The notes below the pieces were generated by a model that searched no databases, was not told the DNA's origin, and worked only from the letters and a program-made list of their open reading frames with translations. Below are positions 24,054 to 34,810 of a stretch of DNA of 64,000 nt, in pieces (positions within the stretch are counted from its first letter, which is position 1; every line of letters begins with the position of its first letter). This stretch comes from Craspedostauros australis (lineage: Eukaryota; Bacillariophyta; Bacillariophyceae; Mastogloiales; Achnanthaceae), in the NCBI GenBank assembly GCA_026770025.1, contig JAMXDE010000044.1, positions 434,001 through 498,000 on the forward strand. The letters are read 5' to 3'. Both the position numbers and the translations under genes were made by a program.

Positions 24054-24095
24054 CCATAAATTCCTTCTGTGGGCATTCATCCTTTGACTCATCAG
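24054..24095 (+). promoter_or_regulatory. Conserved upstream block, candidate core promoter
   Basis: Matches 18735-18777 (ccataaatt, ccttct, cattcatcctttgactcatc). It lies about 80-120 bases before the ATG at 24175. The match inside otherwise diverged upstream DNA suggests retained promoter function; this is inference. Confidence 0.35.
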
Positions 24096-24174
24096 CAACA
24101 TCATCATCAATCATCAATCATCCACACTGCCACCACAACCATAAGCACAAACACAAACACAATCGTCAACCACC

Positions 24175-26064
24175 ATGAGTTTCCTCTCTGATAACGAAGC
24201 CGCAGCTTCCGCCGCTGCCGCTGCTGGTCGGGATGCTCCTCCCAACCAGGATCGCCACCAGGAGCACCACCAGGATCGCCACCACCACCTCGATCACAGC
24301 CACGACCGCGCCTGCGAAAGCGAACACAGGAGCCAACCATCCCATTGCCACAGGGAACATGATCATCGTCAGCATCATCAGGATCATCACATCCATGATG
24401 CTCCCGACCCGTCCTGCGGCTTCTCCGTGGATGCCCTGGATGCCCTTGATGGCAATGAGGACACCCAGTCGCTCCACGACTTCATCCAGGAGGTGGACTT
24501 CCTCCAGGACTACAACGCTGACCTCGATACATCAATCGCGGTGATCCCTCAAGTCTCCATGCATTCCCACAGCACGGCGGCAACCGACTCCAACCCAAGC
24601 AGCCACAGGCACCGCAGCTTCCTCAGCAACAGCAGCAGCAACAACAACAATGCCAACGGCAGCGTCGCATCCATGCCGTCGGCATTCGGGTTCGACTCGG
24701 AGAGAAGCTCGTCCGCACTCCGCACGGCTGCGTCCGAAGGCCACAGGATGATGATCGATGCGGCCGCCGCCACGGCTTCCTCAGCTGCCTCCATCTCGTC
24801 CAGGATGGCCCCAGGCAACGCGTCCGTGGATGCCGATGATGCCAATTCGGTCGTCTTCGATTCGGCCCTGTCCTTCCGCCCCTACGACGACGAGCAGGAC
24901 TACTCCCAACAGTACCGCATCGACAACCTCGACGAGGCGGACACATCCAGCATGTTCCGCCGCAACCACGACGGCCGACGCAACAGTCTGGTCAGCTTCT
25001 CGGCTTCGGCAGCCTCCTCCATCACTGACATGGAGATGGACATGGATTTGGAGATCGACGCCAGCTCGCATTACAACTCCAGCATGGCCAGCTCGCGATC
25101 CTTCGACCGCAGCCTTTACGACTCGTCATCCTCTTTCCATTCCTTCACGACGGACGATGGCTATACTGAAACGGAGGGCGAAGATGAAAGGCACGACCGC
25201 AACGATCCCAACCACCCGGACTTCGTGGAGACGGACGAAGTTGGAAATGGCGTCAGCGCCGCGGGCAATCACCGCGTCTCGTTGCACGGAATGCCGTCAT
25301 CCCTCCCGGCCCTTGGCAAATCATTTGTCAACCTCTTCGCCAACTGCGCCAGCCATGTGGCGGAGACAGTCGCTGAGACGATGGCAGAAACCACCGCAAA
25401 GCACAAGGCCCATCTGACCTTGCCAACATTCGGTCTGCACTGGCCGCACGCAGTCAAGCCGCCTCCAGATGACACCGCGTCCGCGAACGGCGCCGACACG
25501 CCACGCACACGTCCCGTCACGAGGAAGGGGAGGCCGCAAAAGTCATCGTCCACCAAGAGCCAGAACAGCACAAGCGCACCACGACGGCGGCTCTCCATGG
25601 CAAGGGCGAAGCAAGAAGCGAGGAGGCCAACGCGCCGACGACGCGAGGATGTCGAAGTCTCCCAAAGGATCTACGTCGAGATGGACAACCTCGATGTGCT
25701 CATGGGCCGCGGAGGCCGCAGCAACCATCACGAAGGCAACAACATCTACCGCAGGCGCGTCCTCGAACTGCAGCCCCGCTACAAGACGCTGTCGCACAAG
25801 GAAAAGACGAAGTGTTCTGCCGACGTCGTGAAGTGGGTCAAGGAAGGTGGTGGTCGCTTTCTGAGGCAGGACAAGACACGGGAGGACGGCAGGCAGTGGT
25901 ACATCGTGCCCGACTCCATCGCACGCAACAAGGTCGCCCAGGCCCTTCGCGAAGATCATTCCGAGCATGGCAAGTCCATGAAGCGGTCGAGATACGGCAG
26001 ACCGAAGAAGGTCAGGGTACCCAAGCCCAAAAAGTCGCCGAAGGCATCACCAGATGCCATCTAG
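24175..26064 (+). CDS. DUF6824-domain protein, long form, copy 2
   Basis: A single exon of 629 residues from the ATG at 24175 (context caaccaccATGa). The N-terminal half is longer than in copy 1. It has a His/Asp-rich stretch near residues 20-75 and an additional Ser-rich middle part (SSMASSRSFDR, YDSSSSFHSF) before the shared HPDFVETDE region. The DUF6824 domain at about 506-592 has the same motifs as copy 1 and differs by only a few residues. By eye I count about nine base differences over roughly 460 bases of the domain region. The stop context is shared with copy 1, but the last 25 residues differ. Probably nuclear from the basic patches; function unknown. Confidence 0.88.
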   Translation: MSFLSDNEAAASAAAAAGRDAPPNQDRHQEHHQDRHHHLDHSHDRACESEHRSQPSHCHREHDHRQHHQDHHIHDAPDPSCGFSVDALDALDGNEDTQSLHDFIQEVDFLQDYNADLDTSIAVIPQVSMHSHSTAATDSNPSSHRHRSFLSNSSSNNNNANGSVASMPSAFGFDSERSSSALRTAASEGHRMMIDAAAATASSAASISSRMAPGNASVDADDANSVVFDSALSFRPYDDEQDYSQQYRIDNLDEADTSSMFRRNHDGRRNSLVSFSASAASSITDMEMDMDLEIDASSHYNSSMASSRSFDRSLYDSSSSFHSFTTDDGYTETEGEDERHDRNDPNHPDFVETDEVGNGVSAAGNHRVSLHGMPSSLPALGKSFVNLFANCASHVAETVAETMAETTAKHKAHLTLPTFGLHWPHAVKPPPDDTASANGADTPRTRPVTRKGRPQKSSSTKSQNSTSAPRRRLSMARAKQEARRPTRRRREDVEVSQRIYVEMDNLDVLMGRGGRSNHHEGNNIYRRRVLELQPRYKTLSHKEKTKCSADVVKWVKEGGGRFLRQDKTREDGRQWYIVPDSIARNKVAQALREDHSEHGKSMKRSRYGRPKKVRVPKPKKSPKASPDAI

Positions 26065-26692
26065 GCAGGGGTGTGCCGAGTGCATGACGGAGGCAAGTCG
26101 TGTTGCCGAATCAAAACTTTGAATCAATGTGCTCATACTGCTCGCGCCTGTCCGAAGGTCGAGTGGAAGGAGAAGGCGACGGCGACGATACAGCGGTGTT
26201 TGGACGGGCTGGCAAACAGCCCTGCCATTTCATCAACTCTGGATTCAGTCAAGGCCACAGCCAATGAGATTGACAGCCAATCAGCTTGGCTGCGCCGCAC
26301 TCATGAGAAAAGTTAAAACTGGGCCATTCGAAGTGAAGTGAAATGAAGAGGGTGGGAACAAGAACACGTCATCGTCTTAAAATGGAATGGAATGTGGAAA
26401 GGGGAATGGAACGCAAGAGAGCCAGAACGGCGTCAACAATGAATGCAGTTGGACAGCAATGCAGAACAAAACAAACAACACGACACAAACAATTTTAAAG
26501 AAAGGATACTCATATTAGTATGTGCCTACATCTGCTATTGTTCGTCATGCTATTGTTGCACTGTTAAAACGCAAGCAGAGTATTAGCTCCCATCGCCATG
26601 CCGAGTGATGGTAGCTTACCAACTCACTGTACGAGCCAGATGCCATAGATGTAATGGATTGCAAATCGCATCAATCCGACCAATCAGCAACC
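26065..26692. other. Intergenic between convergent DUF6824 genes, copy 2
   Basis: Matches the 20355-21030 interval at both ends. About 200 A-rich bases at 26340-26570 appear only here. No gene seen. Confidence 0.6.
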
Positions 26693-27772
26693 TCAGTTGT
26701 TCCGACGCGCTGTGCGGATGGCCTGGGTGATCTTGCCACGCACACGTTCGGTGGGTGCCTCGTACCAAACCTTCGTGCGGTCATCGTAAGCGATGAAGCG
26801 GCCTCCCGCATGTGAGACGATTTGCATGATATCGAAGCACACCTGATGCTTGGCTTCTGTTTGGCCGCAGCGCCTGTGTTCCGCCGCGCGTTGCCGAGCG
26901 AGCCGCAGGAGCATCCGATTACCACAGTGGCGGTTGCTGCGGCTGCCTCGTCCGAAGAGCACGTCCATATCTCTAAGTTCCGTGATGGGAAGGGTCTTTG
27001 CGGAAGACTTGCGTGCAGCTTTCTTGGTCGCAGTCGTACACATGCTCGTAGTCGTGCTCGTACACGTATCTATGGTCGCTGTCGCCGTTGTTGTTGCTGT
27101 CACCTTCATTGCAGTTGCTGTCACGGGCGATGGGAAGCGCTGTGATGTGGAATCATCTTCCACGTCCTCCGGGGTCCCGGTGGGAGACGATGGAACCGGC
27201 GATGCGAACGTGGGAGGTCGCATCTCCCTTCTGCATCGCTGTAGCATCATACTTCTATCCGTGGGCGCATGTTCGTGGCGTACTCGTCCTCCACCGTATT
27301 GGTACGAGTCACCAAGTTCGGATGCCAGTGTTTGGTGGTGGTGGTGGTGGTGATTGTTGCTGCTGATGGAGAGATCCGCGGAGATGAGATCCCGAGATAC
27401 ATCCAGATCATTGGGCGGACCCAATCCAAGCATGAAGTCCAGTTCTTTCTCCGACAAGTCATCCCCCATGCCCTTTTGTCCAAACTGGAAGGGCTGGACT
27501 GGCGTGTCGTCGATGCCGTTACGGTAGCGAGCGATACTGCCATCAGCAACGTCACCGTCGTCGCCATCGGCTTCGGCATTGCCAGGAAGGCTTCGTGAAG
27601 CCTCGAGGAATGCACATCGTGTGCGCTTGCTCTTGAAGAAGCGAGGAGAAGATGCCAAAACGGCGCAATCCATGGATGCCTTGCAATTGCGAGAGTCGAG
27701 GATGGTGGACGGCGTCTCTTTCATCCAAGTACGCTTGTATTCATCGTTGCTGCGGCATTCCTCATCATTCAT
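26693..27772 (-). CDS. DUF6824-domain protein, short form, copy 2
   Basis: A single exon of 359 residues from the ATG at 27772. It is near-identical to the 363-residue copy at 21031-22122: same N-terminus (MNDEEC), same acidic segment, and the same C-terminal DUF6824 domain (269-359) with only isolated substitutions, such as VSHAGG for VSRAGG. Length differences come from short in-frame indels, for example an added His run near the middle (NNHHHHHH) and loss of two residues in PPNDLD. Both copies keep open frames despite these indels, which suggests both are still under selection. Confidence 0.88.
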   Translation of the reverse strand: MNDEECRSNDEYKRTWMKETPSTILDSRNCKASMDCAVLASSPRFFKSKRTRCAFLEASRSLPGNAEADGDDGDVADGSIARYRNGIDDTPVQPFQFGQKGMGDDLSEKELDFMLGLGPPNDLDVSRDLISADLSISSNNHHHHHHQTLASELGDSYQYGGGRVRHEHAPTDRSMMLQRCRREMRPPTFASPVPSSPTGTPEDVEDDSTSQRFPSPVTATAMKVTATTTATATIDTCTSTTTSMCTTATKKAARKSSAKTLPITELRDMDVLFGRGSRSNRHCGNRMLLRLARQRAAEHRRCGQTEAKHQVCFDIMQIVSHAGGRFIAYDDRTKVWYEAPTERVRGKITQAIRTARRNN

Positions 27773-28530
27773 CAGAGGTGGCTGCGAAGATCACAGTTGG
27801 TGATGGAACGGCGGATTCTGTTGCGATCATGTGTAGACCGCCGTGCGCAGCTCATCATTCGTCGCATTCCTCTCTCCCATGATGGCAAACACGCAGTATC
27901 TATACACTCCATCAGGAGCGAGAGCGATCATCACGGAAGGATCTTGTTGTTGGTGGGTGTCAGCCGAAACACGAAAAAAGTGATGGGAAGCCCAAAAAAT
28001 TCTCTTCATCCATGACTTAGAAAGCACGAACCTTGTGCGAGAAAATGGTGTGCTCTGCGGAATGGCGAACACATGGCGAATGCTGTTCCGCTTCTGCCGA
28101 ATTCGATGTGCCGAAAGCCATCACCAAACACGCCGGGTCCGAACAACCATGACAACCGCAAGGACAACTGGCACCGCTCGTCGCAAGATGGAGCAAGGGC
28201 ATGCCACACCATGCCATGTATTCTCGACATGAATCCAGCATAACCAAGTTCGATGGTGAGAGGGAGTGAACAGCGATCCACCTTCATTTGTGCACTTGCA
28301 TTTGCCTCGATAACTGCAGAGATGAACAGCGTCTCAGTCTCTTCTCATCCGTGTTCGAAAATGGAGCAGGAAAGGCAAGACACCACGAGGTTGCTGCAAG
28401 TATGGGTGCATACGCAACGCTCCGTTGCCGGCCGCATGGGATCAGTCTCACAACATTCAAACAACACCATCAGCCACAGCAGCACCCCTACCACACTTCC
28501 ACGCAGCAACGAGAAAAAGTAAGAAGAACG
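27773..28530. other. Intergenic before the fifth DUF6824 gene
   Basis: The first 220 bases belong to the duplicated block. The rest is unique and contains the 5' region of the next gene. No separate gene recognised. Confidence 0.55.
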
Positions 28531-29562
28531 ATGAAGATCGACATCAACATGTCCATGGGCATCACCAACATGGGTGGCAGCCATTGCGGCCTGCCTCATA
28601 CCAACAGCTTCAACGCCAATATCACTCAGCACCATCAAAGTGCTCGTGACAACACTCTCTCCGTTGACGATGGCGATAGTGACGACGACTGCCATGGGAC
28701 CAACATTCAAGGCATCCACGAGCTCTGGGATGCAGTGGCCCCGTTTGCGGCACCCCTCAATGCATTGGGAGCTGATGGCTTCTTTGTGCCTTCTGGCCAG
28801 CACTGTGCCTTCGTGGACACTGATCCAAGGCTTGCATGTGATACAAGTATCGAACTGCACCATCTCGAGGACCTCACCCCAAGCCCCAACGATGACGACT
28901 GGAGCTTCATTGGTGAGATCCTTGCTGCTAATGCTAATGCTGCTGATGCTAATGCCGATGCTGATGTCCTCCAGAGTGGCATCATAGTGCTGTTGCGGCA
29001 GTGATCGTCGTCGTTGTCGTCGTCGTAATCATCGCCATCGTCATCTCACGGTCTTCTGCCAATGTCCATGTTACTGTCTACGTCCTCGGCCACAGATTCC
29101 CATGATGCTATCGGTGCTGACGACAACAGCATCGATGAAGTCTACGAGATGGTCGAACACGCAAACGCACTCGAAGGCATCCCGTCCACCGAGATGTCCG
29201 ATATGACTTCACGCAGCCAGACTCCGCCGGCTCTGCCCAATCCACCACCTCCCACCTCCGGCGACGACTCCGAGCAGTCGCGCAAGATCTTCGCAGGCCG
29301 TGGTGGCGATCGATACAAGAACGCAGGCAACGAGGTCTTCCTCCGGCGCGTCGCAGACAAATATTTCGAGTACAACAACGCATCAACCGCGCCACACAAG
29401 AGGCGAATTATCAACAGCATCATCGGGGACTTGCAGACCATGGGGTACGTTTTTGTCGCCGCGGACGGCACCACGGAGATTGACGAGAAGAGCAAGTTTC
29501 GCAAAGTCCAAGTCCGATTCCGCACCATGAGGAAGGACTTGAAGAAAGCCCGCAACTCGTAG
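28531..29562 (+). CDS. Divergent DUF6824-domain protein, two exons
   Basis: Exons 28531-28912 and 29096-29562 give 282 residues. The GTGAGA donor and CACAG acceptor are both phase 1. The 183-base intron removes two in-frame stops (29002 and just after) and an Ala/Asn/Asp repeat. The C-terminal domain (189-282) keeps AGRGGDRYKNAGN, the basic helices and RTMRKDLKKAR. It has lost the WY-V strand of the other members (here TEIDEKSKFRKV). The N-terminal part is Asn/His-rich then acidic. Sitting next to the duplicated pairs, it is probably an older paralogue. An alternative is that the two halves are separate; the phase match and GTGAGA site argue for splicing. Confidence 0.7.
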
Positions 29563-30162
29563 ACCAGCGCCCCTGACATGGTGCTCTGTGGGATGCACAC
29601 TCGTACCAATCCGGAAGAGCAGCAGGTTGTCGGAGAGTACCACCCACGCGCACATGTGGACGTGGAACGCCGTTGCGGATGCAGCTGGCAGGCTCCTTTC
29701 TCACATTGCGATTTCATGTGTATTATATAATTTCTTTAAACTAATGTCACGAATCATTCTCACAACGACTCTTGGTTCCACCCCGAAAGAGCGGAAGACA
29801 AGACAACGAAGAGGCAGAGACAACTGCAGATGCACGAAAAAGTGATGCGGAGACTACGTAATTTTAGATGCCATCAGTTGTGGTGTACGTCTGCCTCTTC
29901 CCTCTCTCCCGGTGCTCACGCACAGAGAAACGAGCATGATTCGCGGAGGACCGTGCCCTCTGTGTCATTTTGCGTCCAGCGACGTCGAACCTTTCCTGTT
30001 CGTGTTGACATGGATAGTTTGAGTCTTTCGTTGGCTGCGGCTGCCACATGTCGCTTTGCGATTACGTTTTCTTTCACTCCATTTTTGCAAGCGCACACAT
30101 TTGCAACTCCTCCATCTTCATGCGAGAAGGACGTGGTGACGTGGCGCAGTGGCTCTAGGAGG
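29563..30162. other. Intergenic between convergent DUF6824 and SDHA genes
   Basis: 600 bases of convergent 3' flanks. Short overlapping frames only; nothing recognised. Confidence 0.6.
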
Positions 30163-32862
30163 TTAATAGACTCGTGCGACTGGTGGAACTGTCTTGCATT
30201 CCTCCTCATCCAGTGTGTAATAATGAATCGGTCTGTACTTGATGCCGGTCTTCTTTCCATCGAAGGTTGCCAAGGTGTGCTTCATCCAGTTCTCGTCGTC
30301 ACGGTCGGGGTAGTTCTCGTGCGCGTGGGCACCTCTGGATTCCTTGCGAGCGTTGGCTCCGTGCATTGTGGTGGAGGCGCACGACAGCAGGTTCTTCAGC
30401 TCGAGTGTCTCCACCAGATCTGTGTTCCAAACCAGCGATTGATCAGTCACACGCACGTCGTCGAAAGAGGCGACGACATCGTCGATCTTGACTGCACCCT
30501 CCTCCAGGGAGTCCTCTGTGCGGTACACGGCCGCATGCTCCTGCATGACCGACTGCATGTCCGCTCTGATATCTGACGGCGACTTCGTGCCACCCTTGTC
30601 TGCGGAGAATCGGAGATCATCCAGATCCCCAAGGGAATCCATGCCGGCATCGCTCTTCAGCTCCTTCTGGGTATCACCCGGTTTGTCGATTTCAGCGATT
30701 CGCAGGGCGCAAGCACGACCAAACACGACAATATCCAACAGAGAGTTGGCGCCGAGGCGGTTCGCTCCGTGCACCGATGCGCATGCGACCTCACCGGCGG
30801 CGAAGAGACCAGGGACGACGTTGTCGGAGACGTAGTTTCCATCGTTATCAAACTCAGTCTGGATGACCTCTCCATAGTGGTTTGTTGGGATGCCTCCCAT
30901 GTTGTAATGCACGGTTGGGAGGACTGGGATGGGTTCCTTCGTGACATCCACACCAGCAAAGATTGCTGCTGTCTCTGAAATACCTGGCAGACGCTCAGCC
31001 AGCAGATCAGCTGGCAAGTGGTCCAAATGCAGATGGATCTGCCATTTGCATGTGTTAATTCGTCAATTTGCGTGAAGTTGAAATGAGTTGCACCGCCAAG
31101 GTCGTAGCAGGCGCACGGCAGTAGAACAAGAGAGTTGTCCAGATCCATTACATTCCCGAGTCCAACCAGAAGCATGAACGAATGAAAAGCGCATGCATTG
31201 TAAGCATGGTCCGGCATTTTGCCAATACGAAGCAGTGCAGAGAGAGAGAGGGAAAGGAAAGCAAGGGTGAGTGCCTGTTTGGTTTGATTTGATCTGGGCA
31301 TCAACATATATAGAGCATGCACAGCTAGCTGTAAAGGCCATCGTGCATTTGCCGTCCACAGGGCAGAAGACCAACTGCAGTACTCACGTGATCATTCTTT
31401 GGCCCAACACCGCGGCCCTCACGGATTTCGACAGTCATGGCACGGGACACGACGTCGCGGCTGGCAAGATCCTTTGCGGATGGAGCGTAGCGTTCCATGA
31501 AACGTTCGCCTTCGCTGTTGCGCAAGATTCCACCTTCACCGCGGCAACCTTCCGTCATTAGGCAGCCGGCGCCGTAGATTCCTGTGGGGTGGAATTGGAC
31601 GAATTCGTTGTCCTGGTTGGTGAGTCCCTTTCGCAGGGCCATGGCATTGCCATCGCCTGTGCACGTGTGCGCGGATGTGCACGAGAAGTACGCACGTCCA
31701 TATCCACCCGTGGCTAGGACGGTGTTCTTTGCCTGGATGCGATGGATGGTTCCATCCTCCATGTTCAACGCGATGACTCCACAGCACGCGCCCGTCTCTT
31801 CGTCCATGATGAGGTCCAAGCAGAAGTACTCGATGAAGTAGGTGGTGTCGAACGCCAACGAGCGTCCGTACAGGGTGTGAAGCATAGCATGCCCTGTGCG
31901 ATCGGCGGCAGCAGCACAGCGGTGAGCCTGCCCGCCCTTTCCGTAATGCAAGGACTGTCCACCGAACGCACGCTGGTAGATCTTGCCGTCCTCCGTGCGC
32001 GAGAATGGCATACCGAACTCTTCCAACTCCAGCACAGCTTTCGGAGCCTCGCGGCACATGTAGTGGATGGCATCCTGATCGCCCAACCAGTCGCTTCCCT
32101 TCACGGTGTCGTACATGTGCCATCTCCAATCATCCTCGGACATGTTGCCTGTTGCATGTTGCATCCACACAAGTGTTGCACGGTATAGCGTGGCATGGCG
32201 TTGCATAGCATAGTGTGGTTTGATGATTGGAGAATGCATCACCATGCATGACATGTCCACATCGCATTGCCAAGAGGGTGTGGCGTCGAAACGAGACGCA
32301 CAATCCAATCGTCACGGGCGAAGCATGGGATGTGAAGTGTGAGATGCGGGGAAGTTCGAATGGCGAAGACAGACATCCCGTTGCCACCCACCGAAGACTG
32401 CGTCTCCATGCTCGAGGAATGCTCAGCACAGCGATCCACGGAGTCAGGTCCATGCGCACTCTCAAACACATCAAATCACATCAAATTGTCAATATGCATT
32501 CCAATTATTCAATCTTGCGACAGTGCTCGCTCGAACCCTGCGCTGGATCGTCATGGCGCCAACAGTCTCCCTCCACTGAACTTACCAAGCGCGGCGTTGA
32601 TCCCACCCTGAGCTGCCACAGTGTGACTGCGAGTGGGAAAGAGCTTCGTGACGCAGGCCGTCTTGAATCCTGCCTCGGACAGCCCCATGGCAGCGCGCAA
32701 TCCACTGCCTCCGGCTCCCACGACCACGGCATCGTACTGATGGTCCACGATCGTGTAGTCTCCCTTCATGGAGGTGGAAGTGGAGAGCGCGCGTGCGGCA
32801 TTGGCCGGGGCCAGACGACGCGAGAGCGCCGAGACCGCGGATCGGGCGGATGAGCTGAGCAT
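30163..32862 (-). CDS. SDHA: Succinate dehydrogenase flavoprotein subunit, mitochondrial
   Basis: Exons 32862-32586, 32148-31388 and 31038-30163 join with phases 1 and 0 to 637 residues. Donors are GTAAGT and GTGAGT. Residues 1-30 are Arg/Ala/Ser-rich without acids, a mitochondrial targeting peptide. The FAD fold starts at [13 protein letters not shown] (46-58). The motif [10 protein letters not shown] holds His80, the residue that carries covalent FAD in this family. Active-site words [15 protein letters not shown] and [10 protein letters not shown] follow. The second exon junction reads [15 protein letters not shown], as in known SDHAs. The C-terminal capping and helical domains are complete to the TAA. 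It oxidises succinate to fumarate in complex II of the respiratory chain and TCA cycle. Length fits the family. Confidence 0.97.
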
Positions 32863-33762
32863 TGTCAGATGGTGCTTCGCTTTCTGTCGGAGTGATCGGC
32901 TATGCTACACTTTACGTTGCTTTGGGTGGGATTGGTGGCTGGAGACTGTTGTATTGTACTTGCAAACTCAGGTTGGCGCTGTGACCCCTCCTTCTTCGAT
33001 GATGTCTTGCTTTGTTGTTTGTGGTTGTGACTTCGGTTGTGGTTGGGAATGATGGCAATCGGTCTCACTCTGCCTCTCCTGCTCTGTCACGGCTCTCGGC
33101 GGCAGCGTGTGGCTTTCTTACCAGTTCGCTGCGGAGGAGGTGTTGTTGCCGTCCACGAGCACTCTTGCGGCTTCCATTGGAGGGGAACAGATGGCGATTT
33201 GAATTGTGCTTGTTGGCTTTGCTGGAAGCGCGATCCTTCGAAGAAGGCGGAACACATTCTGTTTTCGCCACTATCCGTTCTCCTTTTTGATTGGACAACG
33301 ACGTGTCACATCATTATTTGTGAAACGTGTTATGCCGCATGATGACGTCGATTGCTATCGATTCTTCGCTTTTCGTTCTCTGCAGCTGACTGCGCGAAAC
33401 GAAGATTCGGATTTCGTCGTTGACTCAACCGAACACAATGGCCAGAACACGAACGTACGTCTACGAAAACGAGTCTAGGCAATAATTCGTGTTTGAAACA
33501 AGATGCGCGAGGATTGCGCCGCTTTGCTTTCGCCATCCTGTCCGCAGCACTTCTTCTCTCTCAGGGTGGCACTCCTGTTCGATTTCTGTCTCTGGATCTC
33601 GGAACGATGAAGTCAAGGCTGCGATGATTGGAGCTCCAAAGTCGATCTATGACCATCACAAATGCCCTTTGTTTTCCATTGTCTCGCGCGTTGGTAGTTC
33701 AAGTCCACCTCACCTCGCCTAACCTCGCTTTACTTCACGTCACTGCGCTTTTATTCCTCTCT
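32863..33762. other. Intergenic; SDHA upstream region
   Basis: About 900 bases that should contain the SDHA promoter and the 3' UTR of the next minus-strand gene. No gene or known motif seen. Confidence 0.6.
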
Positions 33763-34810
33763 CTAGTCATCGTCATCGTCGTTATCCCAGAAGTCGGATG
33801 GGTTGGTACCGTTGGATGCCTCCGAGCCGCTATCCTCCTCCATCCCGCCCATGCTGATGTCATTGGTGGACATGTTGCTCATGTTGATGCTGGCGTCGGC
33901 AGGAGTTGCAATCATCGAGGCTGCTGCGTCGTCACGACGTGGGGCGTTGGCAGAAGGGACGGGAGTGAATGCACTCGCACTTGCGTGAGTATGCCCATTC
34001 CTGTGCGTGTCTGAGCCAGATTGCGACGCGCGCGACATGGCGGACTCCACCACCGTGCTGCTGGAACTTCGGCGTCTGCTGTTGCTGTCATCATCCGCGG
34101 AGGCTCTGCTGCGTCGGCTTCTACCGTGCGGGCTGGGTCTGTGGAGGAAGGATCGGGCGTCGTCGTGGCTGAGATCGCTCGCCCTTGGCCTGGATTGCGG
34201 GATGGTGGGTGTCGTAATGTTGGTGGATGTGCTCGATCTGCCCCCAATGGAATCTGACAATCTCACTTTTCGTCTGCGCCCGTGTCTGTCTGTGTTGTAA
34301 TGCCGGCTCTTGCTGTGCTGGTAATGATGGTTCGTCGGGAGGCTCTTCAGGTTGGGTACGGGGTGCATCGCCTGCGACTCGATGATGTCCTGCAATCGTT
34401 TGTTGTGCGCCTTCTCAGCTTGTTCCAACGCCGTCAATCTTGGGACAACGATGTCGAATGATGCAATGGGTTGCAATCGGTTGCAACGGATTGAATGGAA
34501 TGGAATGGAATGGACCAAAAGCAGAGTCAGCGATCGCCTTCCTCAGAGTCAAGGTTGCCGTGCGGTGCCGCGCCGATGGAATATCACGCTTGCAAGAGTG
34601 TTCCCAAGAGTGCACAGGCACAGGATGGTTTGCTCACAACTGACATGACAACAGAGGTGACATTGTGACCAGCACAGCCTATACTACGACCCACTCGTAT
34701 TATACGTACTTGGATTGTTTCTCGTACGGGTCCGCCGGAAACCATTGTGGCTCCACAATGCCATGCAGCGCATTTCTCGAGTTGGTGAAGGAGGCTGTTG
34801 AGAACGTCAT
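33763..34810 (-). CDS. Unknown basic/Ser-rich protein with acidic tail, two exons
   Basis: The proposed exons are 34810-34710 and 34438-33763. The GTACGT donor and CCCAAG acceptor are both phase 2, giving 258 residues. The N-terminus (…ALHGIVEPQWFPADPYEKQSK) leads into a short helical segment (LTALEQAEKAHNKRLQDIIES). A long His/Arg/Ser-rich disordered part follows (SRRSRASADDDSNSRRRSS). The end is WDNDDDDD. Composition suggests a nuclear or RNA-associated protein, but no family is recognised. The first exon is chosen because its frame continues naturally across the junction; another frame over the same DNA is also open, so the 5' end is moderately certain. Confidence 0.6.

Larger units (their letters stand above)
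22123..24174. other. Intergenic between the two duplicated blocks
   Basis: The outer parts belong to the duplicated blocks (to about 22525 and from about 23820). The middle, about 22530-23810, is unique. Overlapping frames on both strands at 23141-23674 have no recognised domain, and neither is favoured. A (CCTT)n run lies at 23327-23348. Confidence 0.5.
23820..27990. repeat. Segmental duplication, copy 2
   Basis: Second copy of the block at 18520-22490, in the same orientation and about 5.3-5.5 kb downstream. It holds the same convergent DUF6824 pair. It is slightly longer, through an extra segment in the long gene's N-terminal half and about 200 extra bases near 26340-26570. Confidence 0.9.
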
